64,000 bases of DNA. Origin: Kineosporia sp. NBRC 101731. Its GTDB lineage: Bacteria; Actinomycetota; Actinomycetes; Actinomycetales; Kineosporiaceae. The stretch spans positions 251,963 through 315,962 of the forward strand of contig NZ_BSTC01000004.1 in NCBI RefSeq assembly GCF_030269305.1, given 5' to 3'. Both the position numbers and the translations under genes were made by a program. Below the pieces are notes generated by a model. The model ran no database searches. It was not told the DNA's origin and saw only the letters and a list, made by a program, of their open reading frames with translations. Positions 50,872 to 59,636 of this stretch are shown piece after piece; the stretch's first letter is position 1; each line of letters opens with the position of its first letter.

Positions 50872-51792
50872 TCAGGCCCCGACGTCGAGGGCGATCTTTC
50901 CTCGGCGCGGGCCCGGAGCCTCGACCAGTGTGTGGGCGCGCCAGGCCTCCTTCAGCGCGAAGACCTCGTGCAGCGGCACGCGGAACCGGCCCTCGACAGC
51001 CAGCCGGGCGGCCTCGGCCAGGCCGTGCTCACCGCCCGGCTCCCCGGCGAGCGCTCCCATCGACAGGGCCACGCCGAGTCCGGGGGCGGCGACGTCGGCG
51101 AGGCTGAGCACCCGCTGCGCCGAGCCGGTGATCGCGATCAGTTCCGGCAGCGAGCCCTTCCCGGCGACGTCCAGGGCCACGTCCGCCCGTGGCACCCGGG
51201 CGCGCAGGTCCGGCCCGTAGACCACCGGCTGCGCGCCGAGACTCTCGACGAACGACTGGTTCTGCCACCGGGCGGTGCCGATGACGTCAAGCCCTCGGGC
51301 GATCGCCAGTTGCACGACCGCACTGCCCACTCCCCCGGCCGCGCCGTCCACCAGCAGCGTCTGGCCGGCCCTGACCTCCAGCCGGTCCAGGGCCCGGGTG
51401 GCGGTCTCCACGCTGGTCCCGGCCGCTCCCGCCTGGTGCCAGGGCAGCGCCGCGGGCCGGTGGGCCCAGCAGGTGAGCACCGCGAACTGGGCGTTGGCAC
51501 CCCCGAGCGTGCGCACGTCCACTGCTCCGAAGACCGCGTCCCCCACGTTCGTGAGCGTGACCGCGTCCCCGATCTCGTCGACCACGCCCGCCGCGTCCAC
51601 CCCCGGGACGTGCGGCAGCGTGAGGCGGGCCGCGGCCGCCGTGGTGCCCGAGCGCAGGGCCGCGTCGACCGGGGTGACCCCGGCCGCCCGCACCCGGATC
51701 CGGATCTGCCCCGGGCCCGGGTGGGGTTGCGGGGCCTCACCGGCGCGCAGCACCTCGGGCGGCCCGAAAGATGAATAGTGGACGACGAACAC
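50872..51792 (-). CDS. NADP-dependent medium-chain oxidoreductase
   Basis: The 306-residue product has the MDR two-domain layout: FVVHYSSFGPPEVLRAGEAP, then VPGVDAAGVVDEIGDAVTL and the NADPH fold in TLLVDGAAGGVGSAVVQLAI. No zinc ligands are seen. It is the third MDR enzyme of the window arranged divergently with a TetR gene, but here the TetR reading frame is broken. The enzyme probably handles quinones or other electrophiles. Confidence 0.9.
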   Translation of the reverse strand: MFVVHYSSFGPPEVLRAGEAPQPHPGPGQIRIRVRAAGVTPVDAALRSGTTAAAARLTLPHVPGVDAAGVVDEIGDAVTLTNVGDAVFGAVDVRTLGGANAQFAVLTCWAHRPAALPWHQAGAAGTSVETATRALDRLEVRAGQTLLVDGAAGGVGSAVVQLAIARGLDVIGTARWQNQSFVESLGAQPVVYGPDLRARVPRADVALDVAGKGSLPELIAITGSAQRVLSLADVAAPGLGVALSMGALAGEPGGEHGLAEAARLAVEGRFRVPLHEVFALKEAWRAHTLVEAPGPRRGKIALDVGA

Positions 51793-51883
51793 GAGTTCTC
51801 CTCAACAGCTGGGTGATGGGGTTGCCGGGTACCGTAGGCCGGGGAACGGCGACCCGATCCCGGAAACCGGCGAAGTGAGACAG

Positions 51884-52470
51884 ATGAGCCCGCAGACGTC
51901 CCGGAAACCGCGCACGGACGCGCATCTCAACCGCCTGCGCATCCTCGGCGCCGCCCGGCGGGCCTATGCCACGACGGCCTCGACGTGCCGGTCAGGACCA
52001 TCGCCGATCGGGCAGGGATCGGCAGTGCCACGCTGTACCGGCACTTCCCCACCCGCACCGACCTGCTGGAGGCCGTGCTCGCGGAACGGGTCGCGGCCTG
52101 TGAGGACAATCTGGCGCGGGCACTGGCCGGTCCGGACGCCTGGAGCGCACTGACCCAGGTGATCCGGCACTTCGCCGACACCCGGCTCAGCGACCCGGCC
52201 CTCACCCAGATACTGCTGCGCACGCAGTCCTTCGTCGGTCGGCGTCGCGAACACGCTCAGGCGCTGGACGATCTGGTGCGGCGGGCGCGGGAGGCCGGAG
52301 CCTTGCGCGAAGGAGTGACGGTGGCCGACGTGCGCGCGGGCCTGCTGGCGATCGCCTCGCTCGGTGTGCTCCCCGCCGACCAGGCGCGCGACACCGTGCG
52401 GCGCCTGGAGAACCTGCTGCTGGCCGGGCTGCAATCGGTCCCGGGGGGCCGTGACACCGGAACGCCGTGA
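51884..52470 (+). pseudogene. TetR-family regulator with a one-base frameshift
   Basis: From ATG 51884 the frame reads MSPQTSRKPRTDAHLNRLRI and LGAARRAYAT, a normal TetR start, then leaves the family. The right continuation, LDVPVRTIADRAGIGSATLY and RHFPTRTDLLEAVLAERV and the whole ligand domain, is in another frame to 52470. Adding one G near 51974 (giving YATDGLDVPVRT) would restore a standard protein. A GTG near 51985 could start a shortened protein lacking the first DNA-binding helix. It is either a real mutation or a sequencing error. Confidence 0.72.
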
Positions 52471-52655
52471 CGAGGCCCGTGGACGACGATTCTCAGCAAA
52501 ATCTTTTAGGCCCTGCATTAACTACCCGGTCACATCGGCATAACGGTCCGCCGCCCAATGCCCCTGAGAATGTGACGGCTGAGCACTGAACGGCGTTCGC
52601 AACGGCTTTCGCCATGAGCACGCCTTAATCCGCGATCGTGCTAGACCTCTCGCCC

Positions 52656-53510
52656 ATGGCCCTGACACGTCACCAGAAGATCCGGAAACTCCGGCCCGTC
52701 CTGATCGCCGGCGTCACCGCCGTGGTCGTCGGAGGCACCGGCGCTGCCTTCGCCTGCACTCCGTGGGCGGGTAATGGCTCTGCTGCCAACGCCTCTCCCA
52801 TCTCCGGCAAGACCCGGACCACGCCGAGCGCCTCGGCGACCACCGAGCCCGGCACCGACACCCCCACCAGCCGGGCGACGTCCCCCGATGCGCAGGAGGT
52901 GCGGCAGAACCGTCGTCGCGGGCACCGCGGCCACCACGGCAAGCCGACCGCGAGCCCCACCCAGACCCCGACGTCCCCGGCTGACAACCCGAGCACGCCG
53001 CCGGCCGACCCGACCACGGACCCCGACGAGACCACCCCGGCGCCGTCCGGCACCACCAGCACGAGCCCCACAACCACCGCACCGACCGGTGGCAGCGGCG
53101 ACAGCCAGGTGGCGAAGTACCAGGCCGAGGTGCTCGCCCTGACCAACGCCGAGCGCGCGGCCGCTGGGTGCGACGTCAAGCTGACGGCCAATGCCGCCCT
53201 GACGAAGGCCGCCCAGGCCCACGCCGAGGACATGCTGAAGAACAACTACTTCAGCCACGACAGCCAGAACGGCACCGGCGCGTTCGAGCGGATCACCGCC
53301 GCCGGCTACACCTGGAGCGGTGCGGCCGAGAACATCGCGGCCGGGCAGGCGACTCCCGCGGCCGTGATGAAGAGCTGGATGAACTCGGCCGGTCACAAGG
53401 CCAACATCCTGAACTGCAGCCTGACCGAGCTGGGAGTGGGCTACGCCGCGGGCAGCGGCGCCGCCTACGGCCAGTACTGGGTGCAGGACTTCGGCACGCC
53501 GAGGAAGTAG
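52656..53510 (+). CDS. Secreted or anchored CAP-domain (SCP/YkwD) protein
   Basis: ATG 52656 gives 284 residues: an N-terminal hydrophobic export signal or anchor (about 13-33, RPVLIAGVTAVVVGGTGAAF), a long Thr/Pro/Ser/Asp-rich linker (about 40-150) and a CAP domain (about 152-284). The CAP motifs are ALTNAERAAAGC, AQAHAEDMLKNNYFSHDS, AAENIAAGQATP, HKANILNCS and YWVQDFG. Bacterial CAP proteins of this YkwD type act outside the cell. Roles are poorly known and include wall-linked or lipid-binding activity. The start is uncertain (GTG 52638 also in frame). Confidence 0.88.
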   Translation: MALTRHQKIRKLRPVLIAGVTAVVVGGTGAAFACTPWAGNGSAANASPISGKTRTTPSASATTEPGTDTPTSRATSPDAQEVRQNRRRGHRGHHGKPTASPTQTPTSPADNPSTPPADPTTDPDETTPAPSGTTSTSPTTTAPTGGSGDSQVAKYQAEVLALTNAERAAAGCDVKLTANAALTKAAQAHAEDMLKNNYFSHDSQNGTGAFERITAAGYTWSGAAENIAAGQATPAAVMKSWMNSAGHKANILNCSLTELGVGYAAGSGAAYGQYWVQDFGTPRK

Positions 53511-53520
53511 CCCACTTCCG

Positions 53521-53550
53521 ATCCGCCCCTCGGCCGACCGGGGGGCGGAT
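53521..53550 (+). terminator. Terminator hairpin after the CAP gene
   Basis: ATCCGCCCC pairs with GGGGCGGAT across a 12-base loop, 11 bases after the stop. Confidence 0.7.
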
Positions 53551-53875
53551 CGGGCCGGCTGGAGGTACCGGCCTGAACTCGAGCCGTTGCCAGTACTTCT
53601 GCGGAGTTAGCATCAGTCAACCAAACCACTTGACGCAAGCCATGATTCAAGTGGTTGACACGAACTCGTCGTGAGACCAGATCCACAGGATCCACCTGAA
53701 CGCCGATTCCGACTGCGACTCACGGGCACCAGAGCCCCGGCCGTGCTGACCGTCGATGATGTGAAAGCACCTCCCAAGAGGCGGTAGTCGCCAGGGCACC
53801 GGCGGCGGCACCGATCGCCGTTCCCCAGAACTCCCTGCCGCCGTATGTCCCGTCCCGCAACGGGGACTGCTCGGG
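53551..53875. other. Intergenic region with inverted repeat
   Basis: No gene is seen in this stretch between convergent genes. It holds AACCACTTGA (53624-53633) mirrored by TCAAGTGGTT (53647-53656) in an AT-richer patch, possibly the terminator of the glycine-rich gene or a protein-binding site. Confidence 0.5.
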
Positions 53876-54991
53876 CTACCAGGCCACCAGAACCAATCCG
53901 TTGTGCCCTGCTGTGCCCGCGGTGGCTCCGTCGGCGCCCCCGCCACGCTTGCTCCCGGTGGATCCGACGTCGACACCGCCCTCACCGCCTCGGGCCCCAC
54001 CGGTACCGGCACCGCCGTTGCCACCGGCGGCCACATCGGCGGGAACCGTGTAGGTGCTGCCGTCCGGCAGCGTGATGGTGGCCGGGCCGACCCGTCCGCC
54101 GGCTCCGCCGTTACCGGCACTGCCGCCGTAGCCACCGAACCGGGTGTCCTTCGAGACCCCGCCGCCGGAGGTGCCCAGGGTCCCGGCTGCGCCTGCCACC
54201 CCGATCACAGTGCTGCCTTGGCACTTGTTCGCAATGATCTGCCCGATCCCCCGGGCCTCCCCACCCGCGCCGCCCACGGAGACCTGCTCAGCGGCTCGGC
54301 CGCCGCCGGTCCCGGACTCCTGACCGCCACCACCGCCGCCCACCGAGCTTCCGCCCTGCCCACCCGCGCCACCGCCGGCCCGCAGGACGGGCAGGAAGAT
54401 CGGGAGATCGCGGGTCCGTGACGACACGACGGTGGACTTGTCAGCACCGAGCAGACCACGCAGCAGGGCGGGCGCCGCCGACTCCCCTGCCCCACCGGAG
54501 TGGCCGCCCTCACCGTTGCTGCCGTCACCCCCGAAGGTGTCGACGCCCCCACGACCTCCGGTCGTGCCGCCGCCCCCTCCACCGCCGGCACCGCCGGTCC
54601 CGATCTGGACCCGCAGATTCCCCTCGGTGGTCAGTGACGTCGAGCAGGCCAGGAAGGACCCGCTGCCGCCGCCTGCGCCACCGCCTCCGCCGGCACCGCC
54701 GCCGCCCCCGCCGCCCATGCGGTAGCCACCGAACTGCTGCGATCCCTCGCCTCCGCCACCGGCCCCTCCGGAAGCACCACCGCCCCCGCCTCCACCGGCT
54801 CCCCAGACATAGATCATGGCCTTGGAGTCGACCGGCGGCGTCCAGTCCTCGTTGGCGGTGAATTCCTTGAAACCGTGAGCGGTCGCGGCCGAGGCCGAAG
54901 AGACCGGGACGAGCGTGGCGGCCGAAATGGCCACGGCACCAGCAAGACCCAGACCGGCGAGACGGACGGGACGGAGCGAGTTCATCGTCAT
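53876..54991 (-). CDS. Secreted glycine-rich protein
   Basis: The 371-residue product has an export signal (about 9-37, ending SSASAATA with an Ala-x-Ala site). A short folded-looking lead follows (FKEFTANEDWTPPVDSKAMI, YVWGAGG), then about 300 residues dominated by runs of five to eight glycines with Ala and Ser. The lead plus Gly pattern matches secreted glycine-rich domain proteins and phage-tail-like glycine-rich modules. It resembles mycobacterial PE_PGRS repeats only in composition. Two short Gly-poor islands (DKSTVVSSRTRDLPIFLPV and GPATITLPDGSTYTVPADV) interrupt it. There is no clear ribosome site before the ATG. Confidence 0.75.
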   Translation of the reverse strand: MTMNSLRPVRLAGLGLAGAVAISAATLVPVSSASAATAHGFKEFTANEDWTPPVDSKAMIYVWGAGGGGGGGASGGAGGGGEGSQQFGGYRMGGGGGGGAGGGGGAGGGSGSFLACSTSLTTEGNLRVQIGTGGAGGGGGGGTTGGRGGVDTFGGDGSNGEGGHSGGAGESAAPALLRGLLGADKSTVVSSRTRDLPIFLPVLRAGGGAGGQGGSSVGGGGGGQESGTGGGRAAEQVSVGGAGGEARGIGQIIANKCQGSTVIGVAGAAGTLGTSGGGVSKDTRFGGYGGSAGNGGAGGRVGPATITLPDGSTYTVPADVAAGGNGGAGTGGARGGEGGVDVGSTGSKRGGGADGATAGTAGHNGLVLVAW

Positions 54992-55153
54992 GGAACGACA
55001 ATTACTCGCCCGAAAAGATCAGCGCGCGCTCAGAACCGGGATATCACTCGCCCAGCCGTCATGATTTGACGCTTCACACAAGGTCTTTGAAGCTCAGATG
55101 ATTGACGAACGGTATCCGCCGGACGGGCCGCCGCCCCGCAGACTCACCGTCGG

Positions 55154-55807
55154 TCAGGACAGCCGGGCCGCACCGTTCCGCTCGACCACCCGCACGTCGA
55201 CCGAGGTCGCTACCGTCTGCTGTCGCATGTGGTGCCGGCGGCACAGCACCTCGTACGCCACCGCCCCGGTCGCGCCGCTCGTCACGTCGCCGACCACGAC
55301 CTGCTCGCCCGCCACGACCATCACGCCGTTGACCGTGCGCGCGTTGTGGGTGGCGCGGGCACCGCACCAGCACAGGGCCTCGGCCTGCGAACCGACGATG
55401 CGGTCGGCCAGCTCGATGAACCGGGCCGAGGAGGGGAACAGCTTGGTGCGGAAGTCCGACAGCAGACCGAAGGCGAACACGTCGATGTCGTGGTCGTCGA
55501 CGAGCAGGGCCAGCTGCTCGACGTGCGAGGGGGTGTAGAAGTGCACCTCGTCACACACCAGGTAGTCCACCGTCTGGCCGGTCATGATGCGGTCGGTGAC
55601 GGCCTGGAGCAGATCCGTGTCGTCGTGCACTTCGATCGCCGGCCGGGACAGGCCGATGCGGCTCGAGATCACGGCCTCCCCGGACCGGTCGAACCGGGAG
55701 AACAGCAGGCCCTGACGGCCGCGGATGCGATGGTTGTGATCGGTCTGAAGGGCCACGGTCGACTTGCCGCAGTCCATCGTCCCGGAGAAGAACACGAGTT
55801 CGGACAC
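55154..55807 (-). CDS. tdk: Thymidine kinase (type II)
   Basis: GTG 55807 gives 217 residues that start SELVFFSGTMDCGKSTVAL with the P-loop. It has Walker B-like CDEVHFYTP (usual DEAQF), the lasso-domain zinc ligands CWCG and CRRHH, and the thymidine-site segment FAFGLLSDFRTKLFPSS. It phosphorylates thymidine with ATP for salvage. Length fits bacterial type II enzymes. It is convergent with nothing close and stands apart from the secreted proteins upstream. Confidence 0.93.
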   Translation of the reverse strand: MSELVFFSGTMDCGKSTVALQTDHNHRIRGRQGLLFSRFDRSGEAVISSRIGLSRPAIEVHDDTDLLQAVTDRIMTGQTVDYLVCDEVHFYTPSHVEQLALLVDDHDIDVFAFGLLSDFRTKLFPSSARFIELADRIVGSQAEALCWCGARATHNARTVNGVMVVAGEQVVVGDVTSGATGAVAYEVLCRRHHMRQQTVATSVDVRVVERNGAARLS

Positions 55808-55990
55808 CCCGGTATCTTGCCAGGCCCAGGAACGGGCCGGGACCTTCCGCGGTACAGGCCAGGACCCGGCGCGGTGTCGGCAAAGGGCCACCCACCCCTG
55901 GGGGGGGTGCAGGGCCAAGGATCAACGAGGTGGCGTCTCGCCTGTATGACGGGGCCGTTCATGAGGCCGAACTGCAACCCTGAGGTCGGC

Positions 55991-56227
55991 TCACGCGACG
56001 GCGGTGGCCAGCCGTCTCACCGTCTCACCGTCGACGACGTAGGTATGACGAGCGTCGATCGTCAGGAAGGTGGTCCCGCCCTCGACGCTCCACAGCAGGT
56101 CATCGACCAGGAGCGCGCCGCCCCGCCACAACCAGGCCGCGAAGACCCCGCGCTCGATCACGGCCAGGGTCCTCGCCCCGAACCACACCGTGATGTCCTC
56201 GCAGCGGAACACGAACTCCAGCACCAT
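55991..56227 (-). CDS. Hypothetical protein (78 aa)
   Basis: The ATG at 56227 gives a compact protein: VLEFVFRCEDITVWFGART, then LAVIERGVFAAWLWRGG and FLTIDARHTYVVDGETV. It reads as a small mixed alpha/beta fold with no export signal. A longer form from an upstream GTG is possible, and no clear ribosome site decides. It lies downstream of another small open frame on the same strand and near the broken XRE/DUF397 pair, where such small conserved actinomycete proteins are common. No family named. Confidence 0.45.
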   Translation of the reverse strand: MVLEFVFRCEDITVWFGARTLAVIERGVFAAWLWRGGALLVDDLLWSVEGGTTFLTIDARHTYVVDGETVRRLATAVA

Positions 56228-56285
56228 CACCGACCGCGTGACCTCGTCCGAGACGACGACCTCCTCACGACCCGGCCGGTGCCCG

Positions 56286-56555
56286 CTATCCACGACGCCA
56301 CCACCGTGGCGGGCGGGACGACGCACGACGGCCCGCCACGGGTGACGCCGTTCGATGAGCCCGCACCAGACCGGGGGCGACGCAGGTCACCCGGACGATG
56401 CCGGGACAGCCGAGCAACAGATACTCCAGGTGACTGGCCTGCCCGAGGTTGTTATCAAAGCTCAGCGCCAGCACGTCATCATCGATGATCGCGGCTTCGT
56501 GGACCGGCACACCGTGCCGCCTCAAATACACCACGAGCTGCCCGAGCCGCTCCAT
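56286..56555 (-). CDS. Hypothetical protein (about 89 aa)
   Basis: From ATG 56555 the frame encodes MERLGQLVVYLRRHGVPVHE, AAIIDDDVLALSFDNNLGQA and LEYLLLGCPGIVRVTCVAPG, which looks like a real small fold, followed by an Arg-rich end. The two parts differ in character, so the C-terminus may have been altered. It lies 58 bases upstream of the next small gene on the same strand. Confidence is limited because both are short. Confidence 0.4.
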   Translation of the reverse strand: MERLGQLVVYLRRHGVPVHEAAIIDDDVLALSFDNNLGQASHLEYLLLGCPGIVRVTCVAPGLVRAHRTASPVAGRRASSRPPRWWRRG

Positions 56556-56721
56556 ATCGGCGTCCCCGTGCACCGTCCCACCCCCGTCTTCTCGGCCAGT
56601 AGCGACAGCGTCGTCGCGCCGGACGAGGGCGGACAAGGAGACCGTCGGTCCGGGACGGCCGGTCAGTGACACGACGACACATCGATTGTGTCCCGGATTA
56701 CCAGGCCATTACGCTGCACAT

Positions 56722-57569
56722 ATGACGCAAAAGGCTAGCGCCGCTACCCAGCGTAGGCCTGTCGGACGCCAGCTCTGGGCGCGCGCGAGGATCACTTCGC
56801 CGACCACCGCGACAAGGAGCTGCCCCTGGCCGATGCCGCTGTCGCGCTGCGGGTGAACCCCCGCACTCTGCGCAGGCTGGAGCAGGGCGAGGTCAAGCCC
56901 AACTACAACCTCGTCAAGAGCGCCTGCGAGCTCTACGGTTTCGCTCCCGAGACCACCGGCCGCATTCTCGAGATGGTGGATCAGGCCGACGAAGACGAAT
57001 GGCACGAGAAATACCGCCAGGACATTGCCCCCTGGCTGGTGCAACTGCTCGACCTCGAAGCCGTGGCCGACCGAATCCTGATATTCGGCAGTCTGATTCC
57101 GGGAGTTCTGCAGACACCGGCCTACACCGAGGCGGTCGGGGCCAAGAATCCGCACCACAGTAACGATCCCCAGTACGCCCGTCGGCTGGCGGAGATCCGT
57201 GTCCGGCGAGCGCGGAACGTCTTTGACCGTCAAGCGGTCCAGGTCTCGGTGATTCTTGACGAAGCCGGCCTGCTCCGCCAGGTCGGCGGCCCGAACGTCA
57301 TGGCCCAGCAACTGGATCACCTGCGCACGCTGGCGAAGCGCCGCAACGTGACCGTGCGCGTCCTCCCCCTCGACGCCGGAGCCAGTGCGGCAACCAAGGG
57401 CGAGTTCACCCTTCTGGAGTTCGACGACGACAAGGAACCCGACCTGGCCTACATGGAGACCTACGCGGCCGGGCAGTATTCGGTCAAGGAACAGGTTCTC
57501 GACGACCTCCGCCAGCGCTATGCCAGTCTGTTGACTCAGGCCGTTCTTATCAAGGAGTACGAGAGATGA
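56722..57569 (+). pseudogene. XRE-family regulator with DUF5753 domain, frameshifted near the N-terminus
   Basis: From ATG 56722 the frame begins TQKASAATQRRPVGRQL and then runs to an early stop. Two bases on, another frame continues exactly as an XRE protein: GAREDHFADHRDKELPLADA, AVALRVNPRTLRRLEQGEVK, and a DUF5753 ligand-type domain (RILIFGSLIPGVLQTPAYTE, LRTLAKRRNVTVRVLPLDAG) to 57569. A 2-base insertion near 56774-56780 explains it. A shortened protein from GTG 56853 would lack the first helices. These regulators pair with DUF397 proteins; the following gene is a damaged DUF397. Confidence 0.7.
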
Positions 57570-57634
57570 GCCCCGACAGCGTCACGTGGATCAAGGCCAC
57601 CAAGTCCGGCGAGTTCGACCACCTCGCCCTCTGA
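57566..57634 (+). pseudogene. Internally deleted DUF397 gene (22 codons left)
   Basis: The frame starts inside the stop of the XRE gene (ATGA), as DUF397 genes usually do, and encodes SPDSVTWIKATKS, a normal DUF397 beginning, followed at once by GEFDHLAL, which looks like a normal DUF397 end. The middle 35-40 residues, with the conserved V-x-V-R-D-S/T segment, are missing in frame. The partner of the XRE protein is therefore lost too. Confidence 0.6.
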
Positions 57635-57726
57635 CGTCGTCGCATCTTCCGCGTGTGGGGGTGGCGCCCTTGGACACTGCCTCCACACGATCGAGCATCA
57701 TGTTCGGCACCGCCGAAGGCCTGTTA

Positions 57727-58716
57727 TCACCTAGCCTCCTGCGCACCGAGCCCTGACCGGGTCGTGGACCGGAACCGTTGCTGGTACTTCAGCGGTGAGA
57801 TGCCCAGGCGGGCAATGAACGCCCGGCGCAGCGACTCGGCCGTGCCGTAGCCTGACAGCAAGGCGGCCTGGGCCACCGTCGAGCCGGCGTCGAGCTTGGC
57901 CCGGGCGGCCTCGAAGCGGATCGAGGCCAGGTATTCCATCGGTGTGGAGTCGAGTTCTTCACGGAACATCCGGGCCAGGTGCCGCACGCTGACCCGGGCG
58001 TGGTCGGCGAGCTTCTGGGCGGTGAAGGGCTGGGCCGGGTCGGCCTGGATCAGGTCGACGACCAGGCGGACGACCGGGGTGCGCGGGGCGGGACCGGCCA
58101 GCTGGGCGGAGAACTGCGACTGGCCCCCGGCCCGCTGGAGGTAGACCAGCAGCGACTGGGCGACCCGGCGGGCCGCGTCGGCGCCGTGGTCTTCCTCGAC
58201 CAGGGCCAGGCCCAGGTCGATGCCGGCGACCACCCCGGCCGAGCTGTAGACGTTGCCGTCGCGCACGAAGATCGAGTCCGGCTCCACCAGCACACGCGGG
58301 TGGTCCTTGGCCAGGCGCTTGGTGAACTTCCAGTGGGTGGTGGCCCGGCGGCCGTCGAGCAGCCCGAGCGCCGCCAGCACGAAGGCACCGCTGCAGATAC
58401 TCGTCACCCGGCGGGCCCGGGGCACCAGCAGCGCGGTGGCCTCCAGCACGGCCGGGGTGACGAACGACGGCGGGGCGCACTCACTGCCCGGCACCACCAG
58501 GGTGTCGATATCGGTGACGTCGGCCGCGGCGGCCATGACCTCGACCCGGGCCCCGATGGACGTGTGCACGGGCTTGCCGTCAGGCGAGATGAGCACCACC
58601 TCGTAGTTGCCCACGGTCTGGTTGGCCTCAACGAAAACCTCTGCCGGGCCGGCGAAGTCAAGCATCTTCACGTAGTCGAAGACGAGTACACCGATGCGCA
58701 GCCGTCCACCTCGCAC
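57727..58716 (-). CDS. GlxA-type transcriptional regulator (DJ-1/PfpI plus AraC)
   Basis: GTG 58716 gives 329 residues: an N-terminal DJ-1/PfpI-like domain (LRIGVLVFDYVKMLDFAGPA, DTLVVPGSECAPPSF, and the nucleophile-elbow Cys in TSICSGAFVLAALGLLDG). A C-terminal AraC pair of helix-turn-helix units follows (FTAQKLADHARVSVRHLARM and AQAALLSGYGTAESLRRAFI). The DJ-1 part acts as ligand sensor in this family. Upstream starts exist, but GTG fits the fold start. It is divergent from two alpha/beta-hydrolase genes and probably controls them. Confidence 0.9.
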   Translation of the reverse strand: MRGGRLRIGVLVFDYVKMLDFAGPAEVFVEANQTVGNYEVVLISPDGKPVHTSIGARVEVMAAAADVTDIDTLVVPGSECAPPSFVTPAVLEATALLVPRARRVTSICSGAFVLAALGLLDGRRATTHWKFTKRLAKDHPRVLVEPDSIFVRDGNVYSSAGVVAGIDLGLALVEEDHGADAARRVAQSLLVYLQRAGGQSQFSAQLAGPAPRTPVVRLVVDLIQADPAQPFTAQKLADHARVSVRHLARMFREELDSTPMEYLASIRFEAARAKLDAGSTVAQAALLSGYGTAESLRRAFIARLGISPLKYQQRFRSTTRSGLGAQEAR

Positions 58717-58906
58717 TGCCACTACGGCCACCTGCCCAGCTCGCCACCTCACCGATATGTCCGGTCCGCGCCGACCGGCCCTCATCATCGCACCGTTGTC
58801 TGAGGGTGTCGGATTTCGAGGGTTTCCCGTCCGGAGGTGAGGGGTCGTCCGGCCCTTGACGAGGGCAGGCTGGGAGGCACGTCCCCCAACCAGGAGTACC
58901 CCATCC

Positions 58907-59608
58907 ATGTCTGATGCCAAGCCCACGATCGTGCTCGTGCACGGCGCCTTCGCCGATGCCGCCAGCTGGGCGCCGGTCACCCGGATCCTGCTGGACCAGG
59001 GCTTCGAAGTGATCGTGCCGTCCGTACCCAACCGCACCCTGAGCGGTGACTCCGCCTACATCCGCTCGGTCGTCGAGCAGATCGAGGGCCCGGTCGTGCT
59101 GGCCGGCCACTCCTACGGCGGCGCGGTCATCACCGTCGCGGGTGTCGCGCAGAACGTCACCGCGCTGGTGTACGTCGCCGGTTACGCCCTGACCGAGGGC
59201 GAGAGCCTGGGCGAGCTGCAGGGCGGCTTCCCCGACTCCGATCTGGCCGCCCACCTGGTGCAGAGCACCACGCCGGCCGACGGCCCCGAGTTCACCGTCG
59301 AGATCTCCGCCTTCGGTGAGGTTTTCGCCGCCGGGCTGGACCCGGAGGTGGCGCAGGTCCTGGCCGTCGGGCAGCGGCCCCTGGCCGCCGCCGCGTTCGG
59401 TGAGGCCGCCTCCGTCGCGGCGTGGCGCACCAAGCCGAGCCGGGCGATCGTCGCCGCGGCCGACCACACGATCAACCCCGACGTCGAGCGCTTCGGCTAC
59501 CAGCGCGCCGGGATCGAGCACGTGGTCGAGCTCGACGGCCCGCACCTGCTCATGCAGACCCATCCGGCCGAGGTCGCGAAGGTCATCACCGACGCTGCCG
59601 GTATCTGA
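58907..59608 (+). CDS. Alpha/beta hydrolase
   Basis: ATG 58907 has AGGAG at good distance and gives 233 residues. The oxyanion segment is IVLVHGAFADAASWAPV, the nucleophile Ser is in VVLAGHSYGGAVITVA, and the catalytic His lies in DGPHLLMQTHP. The compact length fits the esterase/haloalkane-type small hydrolases annotated near GlxA regulators. The substrate is unknown, probably an ester or lactone. It is followed after 28 bases by a second hydrolase gene, making an operon. Confidence 0.88.
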   Translation: MSDAKPTIVLVHGAFADAASWAPVTRILLDQGFEVIVPSVPNRTLSGDSAYIRSVVEQIEGPVVLAGHSYGGAVITVAGVAQNVTALVYVAGYALTEGESLGELQGGFPDSDLAAHLVQSTTPADGPEFTVEISAFGEVFAAGLDPEVAQVLAVGQRPLAAAAFGEAASVAAWRTKPSRAIVAAADHTINPDVERFGYQRAGIEHVVELDGPHLLMQTHPAEVAKVITDAAGI

Positions 59609-59636
59609 AACCCCTCACCCCCGAAAGAGAGCACTC

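Noticed and set aside
53876..54991. Glycine-rich protein considered as a PE_PGRS family member.
   Set aside because: No PE or PPE domain; only the glycine composition is shared, and it has an ordinary secretion signal.
55885..55911. C-run/G-run patch after the tdk start considered as a regulatory hairpin or G-quadruplex.
   Set aside because: The short stem is ordinary in this base composition, and the single G-run is not enough for a quadruplex.
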